A DNA stretch of 64,000 bases from Prostheceraeus crozeri (taxonomy: Eukaryota > Platyhelminthes > Polycladida > Euryleptidae), in assembly GCA_907163375.1 (NCBI GenBank), contig CAJQUW010000879.1, positions 1 through 64,000 on the forward strand, in the 5' to 3' direction. A program made the position numbers and the translations under genes. Of this stretch, positions 21,915 through 33,378 are shown piece by piece; within the stretch, counting starts at the first letter, position 1; the number at the start of each line of letters is the position of its first letter. Below the pieces are notes generated by a model. That model made no database searches. It worked only from the letters and a program-made list of their open reading frames with translations, and was not told the DNA's origin.

Positions 21915-24900
21915 ATTTATACATGTCAGAAAGAGATAGTAAATTTTTGATGTGGATGATGACCAATTTCGTTATGGACCCATTTATTTACCTTCACTAA
22001 GAAATCATGAGACATCAACAAAGCTCGTCAAAAATGCATCAGTGTTAGTTAGTGGTTTAATTTTACATGAGAATGAGATTAGCTTCAGAGGTTAGAAATC
22101 AGACTTTTCAAACTGAAAGTTAGTCGCTCATTTTTGATACAGATGCATGGAGTGGCTGAACTGGTATTATTACACTGGATTTGATCAGGAATGATAAACC
22201 ATCACGTGGTATACAACGTGGTCACAAACGTTGCAGTCATCGATCTTGGATGAAAAACAAAATACAAGCGCACATAGTTTATAGAGAAGAATATATATAA
22301 AGTTGTAGAGTTGTAGCTTCAAATTGTAGTTTGTCAATGACACATCTTGTGACACAATTGTCTGCACTCATATTCAAGCAATTATATGGTGATAAGCTTT
22401 TCTGAAAGTAGATGTCACAGTTCACACGAAGTCAGAAGTCACAATAAATCAAATTATTTAGTACGGGCGCATGTAATAAGTCATGCGTGCTAATTCATAT
22501 CAAATGCAAATTTCTGAAAGATCATTTTTGAAATCGCATTTCACTCGTTAGTCTCAGCGAGTTCGGGGACATATCCCACTCCATGGAGCACTATGATGGT
22601 GCCATTGGTACTGCTTGTTGGCCATATATTTTAATCAATGCTCGATCAATTGCTGTTATCATGTTTCCTCAAATATCAACATTTTTCGTAGCATGATAAT
22701 CCAGTGTACATGTACAGAAATCCGATTTTTCGCTATGATTTTAGTTAGTGAAACTAGAATGGATTACATCTGTTTGTTGATATGGATATTTCCGCTGTTC
22801 GGTCAGGCGCCGATCTGGGTTAATGTTGCTAGATCATGAGCATAATGAAATTTCTGAAACTTGCGATAGTTGCAAATTCTTGCCGCAAAGCTGTGCGTTG
22901 TAAATCATTATATAGTCAAACAGCTTTGCCGTCGTTATACAAAGGACAAAATTCGTGCCCACAGATTTTCCTTTCGAATGTCGTCATTTTCCGCATTTGA
23001 AGTACCTGAAAGTCATAATCTCCAAGTTCATCCTAGTACTCTTCGTTAGATGGTTGCTATGTTGACAGAGATCTTAGTAAACTAAAGCGTCACAATTCCA
23101 CAAAAAGTAACATCAAACTCTCAACCAACACTAATTTGCCCATAAACGAGGATCGAAAATGCTGAGTAGGCTTTTTTTGGAAAAGTGAGTGATTAAGTTC
23201 CTTTGTCTGCAAAGCATTGAATACAGTCAACATTTTATCACAGACGACTTGCGAACACCAGAAAAGTGGGTTCGGATATCACATTCTTGTGATATCAATT
23301 GCTAATGGAGGCACCATAGTGTAACTGACTGAAACTCCTGCCAATAGCCGAGATTTGTCTCATTTATAATGCACACCAATATTAAAAACAGAGGGTGTAT
23401 TTTCCAGCATTTTAATTGCTGCTTTAAACAAGATGAAGACAGATGATTTGTATTGTCATCACCAAAGTGTTTAAATATATCAAGTGTGGAAACTCCCCTG
23501 TGGCGACAAATCCGCCATCTTTTTTCGCCAAAATAATTTTCAGATATTCATATTCATCAATTTCAAGAAAACACTGTGGCTAGAATATTTGGTGACAACT
23601 TCATTATTCTAGTGATTCCTGCATAAAATTTACTGCTTTATTCATTTTTCACATCAATTTTGTTGTTGAACGTGTCATTTCTGAATAATATGGCTTTATG
23701 TGGTAGTGATGACCTACAGATCTGGTTGATTGCATCACAATAATTGGTTGTACTGCATCGGCCGTTAGAGGAATCGAATACCTACAACTTGTATTGTGAT
23801 GAGTCTGACACATTTGTTGCAATATTTTTTATTTAAGCCTTTAACAGAAGCTTAATAATCAAATTTTGTTCAATTTAGAAAAGCTGTTTCTTCAACCGAA
23901 ATTTATATTTATCATGATTTGAAAATGTCCAAAATAATTACTGTAAGTTTATTTTATGATATTAGCTCATAAAAACAATGATTTTTTATGGGTGTGCGCT
24001 GCACTCACCTGCTCGCACCGAAAATTTTCGAAGTCGTGCTGAAGCAATTATTAGTAGGCCTATAGGTGAAATATAATTTGTTAAAATAAAGTTAGCCTAC
24101 ATATTCGCAAGAAGAGCAACAGCGGGGTATTCACAGCGAAATAATAAAAATTCTGAGAGATTTTGCTGCCAAAAATAATTTGTCATAAACTTGAATGCCC
24201 AGTAAATTTCCGTCTTAAAAAAAAATGCTATTCATGTCTATTACTTTCTTGGAGTATTGAAATTGAAATATAATTGAAATATTGCTTTATGAAGTTACCT
24301 TTAATCATCCCTATATATGTGCATTTTTGTCAACATCGTGAAGCAGTATGAGGCAATCAGTATTCAGTACTCTATACTGTACTTTGTAATGCTTAATACC
24401 GATGTTAGATGAACATGTACGGTGGAATTAATTGATAATTATTCGCAACGTCTAGACAAAAACTTGAATGAACAGCACTTGAAATTTGATTGGCAAAAGT
24501 GATCAAACCAAAAGTGAAACGTTTTGTGGTTTATTCTATAGCTTAATAACACAAATTTCGGTTGAAGGCCTTTTGTGAATTGATGCAGCCTATGATGTTC
24601 CAACCAATGAAATCAAATCTGCGTCACAAATGCTTTTATCTGCATCTGAATGTTTCGTGTTGCTTTCCTTTTTCTGTTGTGAATATAATTTTACTTTTCA
24701 GTGATTTGCCGAAAGCCGAGGAACTATTGTATTAATTGCTCAATATACTCGAATGCAATTAATACAAAGTATCTGCAGCTTAAGGCTGGAGCGTCATTCA
24801 TCATTTTTCATTATTTCATGACTAACAAAAACAGTCATTTACGTGATACATCAATAATTTAGTGACAATATTTCAGAATTTGACTATTTTTTTATAAATT

Positions 24901-27900
24901 GTCATCTCAACACGGATCATCAAATACTGCTATTGATCATAGAAGGGAATACAAGGGAATACTCAGATGTAAGAAAAAAATAATATGTTAGGATGTCAAT
25001 AAAATAATTATTAAATTTCACATAGGATGCTTTCATAATCAGATGAAAAAAATAGGACTAAAAGTATATAATGTAGGTAAGGTCCATCATGTTTCCAACA
25101 TACATTCATGAATGGAAATCTAAAACTAATCAATGAATGTATGTACAATTGGTTATCAATAAGAAAATGAAGGATTTCTAGATTTGATACAAAGATTTTC
25201 AGATGTTCAGTGGGCAAAATTTTGTAAACACGTTCATACACAGTACATGAATGCAATCATAAGTACCCCGTCCTTAAATCGTATAGAGTGGTTTGTAGTC
25301 GTCTATACCTTAATAATCAATTAATTTCTATGCCAAATCGAATCTAGCATTTTAACCATAGAAATGGCTCTTCATCTCATGTTTTTGTCTTCCAGATGTC
25401 TACGGATAACTATGTAATTTTTCACTACTTCATAGTTTTGACATAGCTATTCAGCCCCTTCTATTCAATATTTCAATACTATCCTGTTGTCAATTGCGAT
25501 ATCAAATAAAACTGCTTATAAGAGCTGGCGAAAAAGTAATATCATAGCTGTCGCCACAAATCAACCATTGATTTCATACTTCCCTTATATACTTACTTTG
25601 GTCATCACACTTCTTCGCACGCCACGTTTCCTGCTACGCAATGAATACTTTCTCATGCAATTTTTTCTAGATAAATTGAATGCACGTGATTAACTGATTA
25701 AGATCTGAGTCTTATGATCTTCTGCATTAAATTATATCTATATCACACCATCAAATCTTAAGGTGCACTATTTTTATATGCTAGTTGCACAAACATGTAT
25801 GTATTTTTTCTCGAAGATACTTTCGAATGTCAATGTACTGTAAGAGACCATTAACGAAGAAAATACAGTATGACGTCATGCTCAACTTATTCATTCATCC
25901 TCAAATGTATCATGCAATTGCTACATGAAAAAAAGCAGTGACCTTTAAACACGACTCACAATGGGTTCTGCTGCTGCATTTTCTATACTCAATATATAAA
26001 TGAGATTTTAGCATTTTTTCGATTTTCATAAATTTTGAAAAATCTCTGTTTGAGTTGCGTTAAGCGCCATTTAGCTCTCCCGATGCAATTAAACATGCCC
26101 CAGCGTGTCTTGCTTCCATGCGAAACGTGATCATAATATGTGCCATTTATCACGGTCATTTGTCATCAATTTCTGATTTTTAAATAAGTGGAATTCAAAT
26201 TTGAAACTCCTGTGTGTAGTCACAAAATGACCGAATTGAGCTAATGCCAACATTGGGACGAACATGCGTCAATGGTGTTGCGCAGTCGCAATTTTAGGAA
26301 CGATTGAATCACAGGAACGTCAAAATCAGAAGGGGAGCTAGCAGGCCCGAGTATTCAGAGATCAAAATCGTCCGGAATAACAGGGTTGACTTAAATAAAA
26401 AATGAAATTCGGATTTACCTATATCGTTATACGGATATTTTGGATCCCCACGGATACACTGGATTACAATACAATTTAGTAGTTCATGAAGAACAATCAT
26501 ATAAATACTCTGATGCTGTAGTTTCACTATCATAATTTTTCTCAGTACTTCTGACAGAATGACTGTCAACTTACTAGCAACACTTTCACGAAACTAACAC
26601 ATGTTTTCAAGGTATTTGAAATATCACTTTCAATACATTTTTCACCTAAATTTGATCCGATGAACACTCTCATGTCAAATAAATTGTGTCTAAAATTGAG
26701 CACCTATCTCATTACAGGCTGTTCGGTCTTTAGAATCTCGGGTTTTACAACAACAGCCTCCCTGGAAAACACTTGTCATAGGAGAAGCGTTGTGACATTT
26801 TCGTCAAATATTTTCTCAGATTAGTTTCGTACATGATCAGGTGCTAGACAGACACACATTTGGACGTCTTGTGCATTTATGTCTTGTTTATCTATATCCC
26901 AACTTAACTGTTAAGTTGATTAAGGGAAGAAGGGTATCGATGACCTTTCCCATCAAATGAACTGCGCTAAGTGAACTTATCAGAGAAATGATGAAGCGCT
27001 GAATAAAAGAGAAATTGTCATGAAATCAATTGCCAATGAATAATTGGAAGGAACACTGAAAACTTGCGTAGTTGTTTGAAAATAATGTTTGAACTGACTA
27101 CGAGACAGATTTTTAAAAAGATGGATTTTGCATATTTACTTTTGTTATACATTTCAAGAAACTCGTTCGACTAGAATGACAAATAGCATATTTAACATGA
27201 CAATTGTACAGCTGTGTTTCACAGGTTCAAACGGTTTCTAAAATATAGAAGCGATCACATGGTGGAATAATCGTGCGAATTTACAATTCTGCGTCTGACG
27301 AATTAATCGGATACATCCAAATTCTATACTGCAGCGCCATTACGCCCGCGACATGCATGGTCTGAGAGCGTTCGAATCAAGGCAAGTTAATCGTCACTGT
27401 CGCAAAATTTACACTGTCGCAGTTTACGACGCTTGTAGATACTTTTCATCTCAAGTGGTATATCTAAGCATTGTATATTACCTTATTTTTCAAATATTGT
27501 GGAACTACGACGATGACATTTACGATGCAGTAATAATGACAATGATAATGGTCAAGTAATCTTTTTATAACGAGCAATAAATTGCGAGTACATTTTGTTA
27601 CAAAGCATTTATAACAGATTAAATTTTCTCATAAAATACATAACTATTTATAGGTCTATCATGAGGACTATCTATCCATGTTTATCGCGAAATTTCAGGA
27701 AATTCTTAATATTTTGATGAATCATGCGACAATGCTTGTACTTGTAAGTAACAATAAAGTACTTGTATTGGACTGACAGAAGTGCATTTTCCAAGTTTGA
27801 ATGCAAGTCATAGATTTCTATAACTCAGTTCAATCGGTCTAAGATTTGATTGTGTGTGAGAGAAATTGTAAAGGGTGTTCTTCTGTAAGTATGACTGCAT

Positions 27901-28113
27901 ATGCTGTACTGCGTCAACAAAAAATATTTAGCATGGAAGTGGTCTTGTAATACTCCAATTTTTTGCTTTCACACAACAATTCATTAAGAAGACTGATTGA
28001 ATTGTCATTGCTGCTACTATCAGCTATTACATATTCGCCACATTATGTCACTAGAGAGCTCCACAAATAAATATAAAAATAAATGAATTGCCCTTGTTTA
28101 TACTCGGAAATAC
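21915..28113. other. Intergenic DNA, no gene seen
   Basis: Six kilobases of AT-rich sequence. I see no domain, tRNA or rRNA gene, or clear transposon end. Short frames throughout appear to be chance. Confidence 0.45.
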
Positions 28114-28303
28114 ATGAGGCACCGAGCCCTTCTTCCATGTGGCCGAGTTGCCATTTATCAAACACTCATTCTCTTTGTGCTGAGTGTTTATCAAGAATGC
28201 AGAGTATACTTATTTTAAAAGTCATCGGTTTCATCCAACTAGGGCTTGAACGGGGGTCTCCCGGAAGCAGAACGAACACTCTACCACAAGGCCACAGCGC
28301 CGG
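28114..28303 (-). mobile_element. tRNA-derived SINE, copy 2
   Basis: Same family as 16591-16768. The minus strand starts CGCTGTGGCCTTGTGGTAGA and has GTTCAAGCCC as B box. The two copies differ at many positions, so neither is very young. Confidence 0.7.
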
Positions 28304-28339
28304 TGCCCTAAAAAAAGTCATGAAGGACAACCATTCATA

Positions 28340-28983
28340 GTAATAATAATAATAAACGTTTACATTGGTGAATGGTAATCGATAGCTACAAGTGGCAGCA
28401 GTCATTGTAAAGGTAAATAAGTAAATAAAGTACATAATTTATCTTCTGTACAGAGAGTTAAATAGTGGTGTTGCTTTTAGAATAGAAGAGTCTCTACGCC
28501 CTGCTGTCCGTCTCGGCAATAAAAGAAATCGACCGATGTTGACTGAGTAGCCAACAAGTTGTGTAGCACATGATTCGAGTCCATCACCTTATTCAAAAGT
28601 TTTAAAGAGAGAGTTCTTCCTTCCTCAAGAAGTTCAAGGCATTGAGATTTGCAGTCTTTACCACATAAAATTCTATGAAACCTATTTTGAAGACGCTCCA
28701 TCCGCTAAACGTCTCTTATGCACATTCCAATCAAAAGAGGAGCGCAATACTCTATTATTGAGCGGACAAACGAATCATAAACAAGTTTCATATTCGTGAA
28801 GCTCAGAGACTCTCGAAGGATGCGAAGAACGTGCAATCGACGCGAAGAACTACGAATGACGTTATCGACATGTGATGACCAAGAAGCTCTTTGGTTGAAA
28901 GTCACACCTAGTATGGATAGAACTTCAACTTCAACAACATTTTCCAAAGAAACGTACGATCTGTTACTGCTCTTTGAAGTGAA
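28340..28983 (-). mobile_element. 3' part of the LINE interrupted by element B
   Basis: The minus strand encodes the C-terminal part of a LINE reverse transcriptase: LSILGVTFNQRASWSSHVD, LRILRESLSFTNMKLVYDSF, RSIIEYCAPL, then ERLQNRFHRILCG and a tail ending near 28450. The 3' end runs into an ATTATTATT microsatellite near 28350, typical of CR1/jockey-group LINEs. There is a frame change near 28703. The 5' half of the same LINE continues at 45024 on the other side of element B. Confidence 0.85.
28978..28983. repeat. Left target site duplication of element B
   Basis: AGTGAA here matches AGTGAT at 45024-45029 in five of six bases. Six base pairs is the duplication length known for Polintons. 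Both copies lie in the LINE coding sequence. Confidence 0.75.
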
Positions 28984-29543
28984 AGTAGTAACCCCGTGGC
29001 AAATTCAAGGCCAAAATGCGAAACGATGAGTCATCAGGCTGACGCACCCCCTCTGGAAGGAAGTCGCCAAGGATGTGCTGGGAGGAATGGGTCCGTGAGG
29101 AGGAGAGATGTTCATGAAACCGCCCCCCCCCCCAACGACTCAACTGGCCAAGTTGGTTCAAAAGACCAAAGTTGTTGAGAATCATGTGAAAGAGGCTTCT
29201 ATCAAGGTTTCAGGTTAAAATTCGCACAAAAAATTTTTTCGAAAATGTTTCACTACGGTGGTTGAAAATTTTTTTCAAGTCCAAATGTGAAATGTCGCTT
29301 TTTTAGCCAACTTTGACGATGAATAGCGGAGGATTGGAAGTGAATGAAGAGCTCGGGTTTCTTTTAGGGGCAAGACCGCGCTTTGTTCTCTAGGATCCAC
29401 TCTTTTCAGATGCGTGGCAGGCTCCGTTTCCAAATGAGAGCCTGTTAAAAATCGAGTTTTTGCGCATTTTCCAAGATTTTGGAACTTTTTGAAAAAACGA
29501 CTCAGTGTTTTAACTCGGCTTCTGGTCATCGTAGAGGGTCGAG
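28984..29543 (+). repeat. Left terminal inverted repeat of element B
   Basis: 560 bp, reverse-complementary to 44464-45023, including an 11-base C run. Comparing them by eye I find one difference (ACTCAG against ACCCAG). It contains a TGAGTCA site at 29027 and the subterminal CTGACGC motif about 55 bp from the end. The frames within it are incidental. Confidence 0.92.
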
Positions 29544-29681
29544 GGATGTCTTAAATGAAAGGGGAGAGCGAGAAAACGTGACACTCAAAATTTGGAGTCA
29601 ATCGGAGCACTAGAACCGGAGATAGACGGGTTTAAAGTTCTTGGATGATGGGTATTACGTCATCAGCTGATCGCCACAAAC

Positions 29682-29688
29682 TATATAA
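29682..29688 (+). promoter_or_regulatory. First TATA box of element B, with upstream CRE-like site
   Basis: TATATAA in ACTATATAAGCAAGG, preceded by TTACGTCA at about 29655. A GTAGGT donor follows near 29738, and the sequence there resembles the leader-intron donor of element A. It could start a long 5' leader for the zinc/coiled-coil gene, or a separate RNA. Confidence 0.5.
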
Positions 29689-30170
29689 GCAAGGAACCGA
29701 CAGAGACTTTTCATTTAGAGGAGAGCGATTGTCAAAGGTAGGTCGTCTCTCTGAGCTCCGATGATAGCTTCGGACATTCTAAATTCCGGGTTTCTGTAAG
29801 AAACTGACTTAGAAAATTTCATCGCTGAACTCAGCTAAGCCGTCAGACTTAGAGGTTCGCCAGGAGATGGCCTTCGTCTCCAGGCCATGAAAGACTCCGA
29901 AACTTTAAAGGCTTGTAACTTTGCTTCTACAAGTCCGTTTGACTTGATTCAAAAAAGGTTCGGTCGCTATTGACCTGCCCTAAGTGATAGACTCCTTATA
30001 AAATTTCATAAATAGTGCTAAAAAGTTGAAAAATTTAAATTCGCTATTTTTGTTGATTTTCTGGGGTTTTCAGACCTTCTGATTTCAATAAAGACCTTTA
30101 TAAAGTTGTCAGAGGCGAGCTTCGGCTCGAGACTTGTTTCCTGATGTAAATAACTCCACCGATTTTCATG

Positions 30171-30380
30171 TCAAAATCGGGGCCCGGATACAAACACAGT
30201 GACATGACGCACGCTCTGTCCGCTCGAGGTTGGATTTGTGGGTCGAGGTCTTGGAGTTGGGATAAGATCCCCTCTGAGAAATGCCTGTGACGGATTCATC
30301 AGCTTAACTTGTCTTTCCTCAAAGCGAAGTTGTCTTTGTGATAGTATTGGGCGACTATCGATTCTGTCTTTGTATAGCAT
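30171..30380 (-). CDS. Possible small gene, element B
   Basis: A 69-codon minus-strand frame starts MLYKDRIDSRPILSQRQL, with a Pro/Arg-rich tail (IPTPRPRPTNPTSSGQ). It has no recognisable domain, and no TATA box or 3' signal is obvious. It overlaps the region between the two plus-strand promoters, so chance is possible. Confidence 0.2.
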   Translation of the reverse strand: MLYKDRIDSRPILSQRQLRFEERQVKLMNPSQAFLRGDLIPTPRPRPTNPTSSGQSVRHVTVFVSGPRF

Positions 30381-30505
30381 GGGCCTTCACGACTGAAAGC
30401 CCAGTAACTGTCGATGTGTTAACCAAATTTGGTAAAAGCGTCGTTGTCAAGTCAAAAGCACGACTAAATTTAGAAAGACCAAGGCAAGGCTTTGTGTCGG
30501 GAGGG

Positions 30506-30512
30506 TATATAA
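30506..30512 (+). promoter_or_regulatory. TATA box of the element B zinc/coiled-coil gene
   Basis: TATATAA in GGGTATATAAGCC. A short leader exon would end at a GTAAGC donor near 30560. An intron then runs to the TTTTCAG acceptor at 30645, 7 bp before the ATG. Confidence 0.65.
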
Positions 30513-30652
30513 GCCACTGTTTCTCTCTAGGCTTCACTCCTGCTTCAAGTTGTAAGCTGTGACTTTAGATGAGATCCTGTAACGATCTCCTCTTATGAGC
30601 ACTAAAATGTGTCTCAATTTAACACATTATTTCTTCTCTTTTCAGTTTGAAA

Positions 30653-32053
30653 ATGACGAAGAAATGCAACAAAAAACTACAAATCTTTAAGTGCAGTTGT
30701 GGCATGCCCTTCCGCGATGACCGTTTCAGGCGCCACGTCTTGGCGAGAGTGACGAAGGGTGAGATGAAGCATGATGATGTGTTGATGGTGATATATTGCG
30801 CGTGGTGTGATGTTCGTTGTAGTGCGTATGATGTCGAGTTTGTAAAGGCTCATGCCAATTGTCCTCTGCGTGTGATTGGGAAGGAAATGATGAGTCAAGT
30901 GTTGAGTGGTGAGCGGGGGAGCGCATTTGTTCAAGGCAAACCAGTGCGTTCCCCAGTCGTGAATGTTGATTTGGATAAGGATGATGAAGTGGTGAGTAAA
31001 GTAAAGAGGAAGTTGATTGTCGAGAGTGATGATGAGGCTATGGAGAGCGTTGTAACGAAGAAGGGATGTGTTGAGAGGTTGAGTGATGATGATGAGCTTG
31101 AGCGAGCTGTCGGGTCGATTGAGCCACTGGCAGAGCCACTGGCCCAATCGTCGCCGAGAGATGAGCGTGTGATGCCTAATTGTGTTGTGAGAGTGAGTCA
31201 GTCGAGTGGGCCGAGTAAAGTGGTGTTGACGAAGAATGATGCGGTGGCGTATGGGAATGTGAGGAACGAGTGTGACAGGCAGGGAAAGTTGAATGCTGCA
31301 AAGTGTACGTTAAAAGAAGTGACTGTAGAAAGGGATCGTTTGAAGACAGAGTCGGAGGACTTTGCGAGTGTGAAGAGAGAGTTGTTTGAGGCGAGGCAGA
31401 AGTTGGTGAATGAGAGAAAGTTGAAGGAGACGCTTGAGTCGAAGTTGGAGAGTTGTGAGAAGTCGTTCCGTCGAGAGCGTGAGTTGAAGGAAGAGGCGAT
31501 GGAACGAGTGAGAGTGTTGGAGCGTCAGTTGAGTGTGCAGTCGGAAGTGTCGCCTGAAACGGTCACCGCCCTTCACATTCCTGTGGTGGGCTATGTCCCG
31601 GAGCGGCCATTAATTTATGGAGATGTGACTTCAGATACAACACAGGGATGTTTTAACTGCACGGATGTCCGATGTTATCACGTCAAAATACATCACAAGG
31701 AGGACATCCGTGTAGATTATAGAAAGCCGCACAAATTTCGTAAGTATTATGACTGGAACATAACATTGTACCATCTTTCTCATTCTTACTTCTTTCATTG
31801 CAGGCCAACTGAAAAAGTCATAAGCCCACCACATCCCACGTCCCGAGAACGACCCATGGGCTCTCTTAAGGGCCAACCTTTTAATGCAGCTAAAGCGGTC
31901 CCAAGCCCGCCACATATCTTTGGATATGGAATGCAGAGGGGAAGAAAAATGATGAATGGAATGAAATGGGAGGCGACCCTTGCACCACATGCAACACAAC
32001 AGACTTCTCTCTTCGCTAGTGAACAAGCTCTTGTCAGTGTCATCAGAAATTAA
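30653..32053 (+). CDS. Zinc/coiled-coil protein, element B
   Basis: The start ATG (MTKKCNKKLQIFKCSCGMPF) follows a splice acceptor by 7 bp. The N terminus has a Cys/His pattern (CSC, H, CAWC, H, C) like its element A homologue. The middle is a long charged coiled coil, and the C terminus opens LHIPV and has CFNC...RCYH. A 64-nt intron (31740-31803; GTAAGT donor, TTGCAG acceptor) sits where element A has its 61-nt 3' intron. Both the spliced and unspliced frames stay open to 32053. In element A the stop precedes this intron, so the B protein has probably run on into former 3' UTR, which includes the histone-like hairpin sequence at 31859. The function is unknown. Confidence 0.72.
   Translation: MTKKCNKKLQIFKCSCGMPFRDDRFRRHVLARVTKGEMKHDDVLMVIYCAWCDVRCSAYDVEFVKAHANCPLRVIGKEMMSQVLSGERGSAFVQGKPVRSPVVNVDLDKDDEVVSKVKRKLIVESDDEAMESVVTKKGCVERLSDDDELERAVGSIEPLAEPLAQSSPRDERVMPNCVVRVSQSSGPSKVVLTKNDAVAYGNVRNECDRQGKLNAAKCTLKEVTVERDRLKTESEDFASVKRELFEARQKLVNERKLKETLESKLESCEKSFRRERELKEEAMERVRVLERQLSVQSEVSPETVTALHIPVVGYVPERPLIYGDVTSDTTQGCFNCTDVRCYHVKIHHKEDIRVDYRKPHKFRKYYDWNITLYHLSHSYFFHCRPTEKVISPPHPTSRERPMGSLKGQPFNAAKAVPSPPHIFGYGMQRGRKMMNGMKWEATLAPHATQQTSLFASEQALVSVIRN
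31859..31874 (+). terminator. Histone-like hairpin in the element B zinc/coiled-coil gene
   Basis: GGCTCTCTTAAGGGCC followed by AACC, identical in its 16 nt to two element A copies and preceded by the same GAGAACGA-CCAT context. No CAAGA follows. It lies inside the run-on frame, which suggests loss of the original stop. Confidence 0.5.
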
Positions 32054-32298
32054 CATGTTGTACAAAGGCTTTACTGCAACGCAGGTTGATGTATAGTTAG
32101 AAAGTTTGATCATCGAAGGTTTATTCATAAGTCTAGTCAGAAAGTGTATCATGGCTTGCAAAAGCAAAGTGTAGTCAAATAATTTTACTGCGACGCACGC
32201 CTGGGAAAATAAAGTTTGATCATTGAAGTTTTATGACTGACTGAACTCACAGCAGCAGTAGAAAGTTTAGCACAACACAAGTGTCATGAAAAAATACT

Positions 32299-32750
32299 TT
32301 ATTTGGTCTTCGATTTAACATCATCGAAACCCACTTTACTAATAGCAATGACAATATGGTTTACTTTATTCAGAAGCAAATGATTGCCGTAACCATGAAA
32401 AATGTCCATCCGGGAAATAATCTTCCGCAGATGCCGTGTATAAAACTCAGAAGCATCAGTAACATATTCTTGTCCGTAGGAACGAAATTGAAAGTCAACA
32501 CTTTCCGCTTCTTCACCTTGTGGAAAATGAATGTAATTGACATTTGCAATTAAATGAGCCTTGATGAGACTGTCTTCGAAATAAGATATCAACTCCGTAA
32601 ATATTTCTCGTGTGTAGTCTAAACATGCTTCCAATCTGTCTCCTCCCTTTGAAACTCAAGGATGTAATCTTGTATTAAGCCTCCGAAGCTCTCTTGATGA
32701 CAACGAATCGTGCAATCATCATGTTTCAATGTATTGACTTCAGGTGCCAT
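32299..32750 (-). pseudogene. Family X copy 1 (one-base frameshift)
   Basis: The frame starts at the ATG 32748-32750 (MAPEVNTLKHDDCTIRC), reads through HQESFGGLIQDYILEF, then meets a TAG near 32625. The family similarity continues one base out of frame (from LEACLDYTREIF) to 32299. The three X copies share the pattern RxHxxSxxGxIxDYIxxF, a middle VxxxxxF, and FYxxHxxKI near the C terminus. An AATAAA follows the stop. The missing base could be a true mutation or a sequence error. No known domain is recognised. Confidence 0.6.
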
Positions 32751-32888
32751 GCTTGAGTCTATTGCTAAACATCATTTTGTCTAGGACGATTTCAATAACA
32801 CGTTTCAAATGTGCGTGTGCACATCGGGAACTCTAGCTCGTCTGTGATTGGACGAGAGGTCTGATCCATTCACTGCTTAGGAAAATCT

Positions 32889-32895
32889 TATAAAA
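32889..32895 (+). promoter_or_regulatory. TATA box of the element B PolB gene
   Basis: TATAAAA in CTTATAAAAGACAG. A leader exon would end at the AAG/GTGAGT donor (intron from 32938), and the next exon starts at 33331 after TCCTTTTCAG. Confidence 0.65.
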
Positions 32896-33378
32896 GACAG
32901 TGCATCAGCTCTGTTCTTCACATTAATCTTTCACAAGGTGAGTGTCGGTGAGCTCCTGCTATCAGGTTGTTTTCATGTAGTCTCTTGCTATCACATCTTG
33001 TGCTCATAAAAGATATCATCGTTGTGATATCTCCTTTGCTCGAGCGTTCCTTCGGGACGGCGGGTACTGCCGTAGAGGGATTGCGTTGCACGGGTTGTTC
33101 GTCGTTTGTTAGACCGAAACCTCTGAGCTGTTGCTCATGTTGGGCGTTCGACTTCATACTCAACGTGATGCTTTCTCTCACCAGGTCAGAGTACTTCAGC
33201 CATTCGACAAATGTTAGTCTTTATGATATGGAGTAGAGTGAAATGTAAATCATTAGATGTAACTTCAATGATTGTTCCCATGATAAACGTTGACTAGGCA
33301 AATGTAACGATTCTCATCTTTCCTTTTCAGTGATTGAAATCTGCGTTGACAAAGTCTAATTAAACCTTATCTACTAAA

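Noticed and set aside
28261-28303. tRNA gene
   Set aside because: The A and B boxes belong to a SINE head; a second diverged copy at 16591 has the same non-tRNA body, and the fold is imperfect.
30677-31147. 156-codon minus-strand frame in element B
   Set aside because: Antisense shadow of the homologous zinc/coiled-coil gene, His-rich only because of the codons on the real strand.
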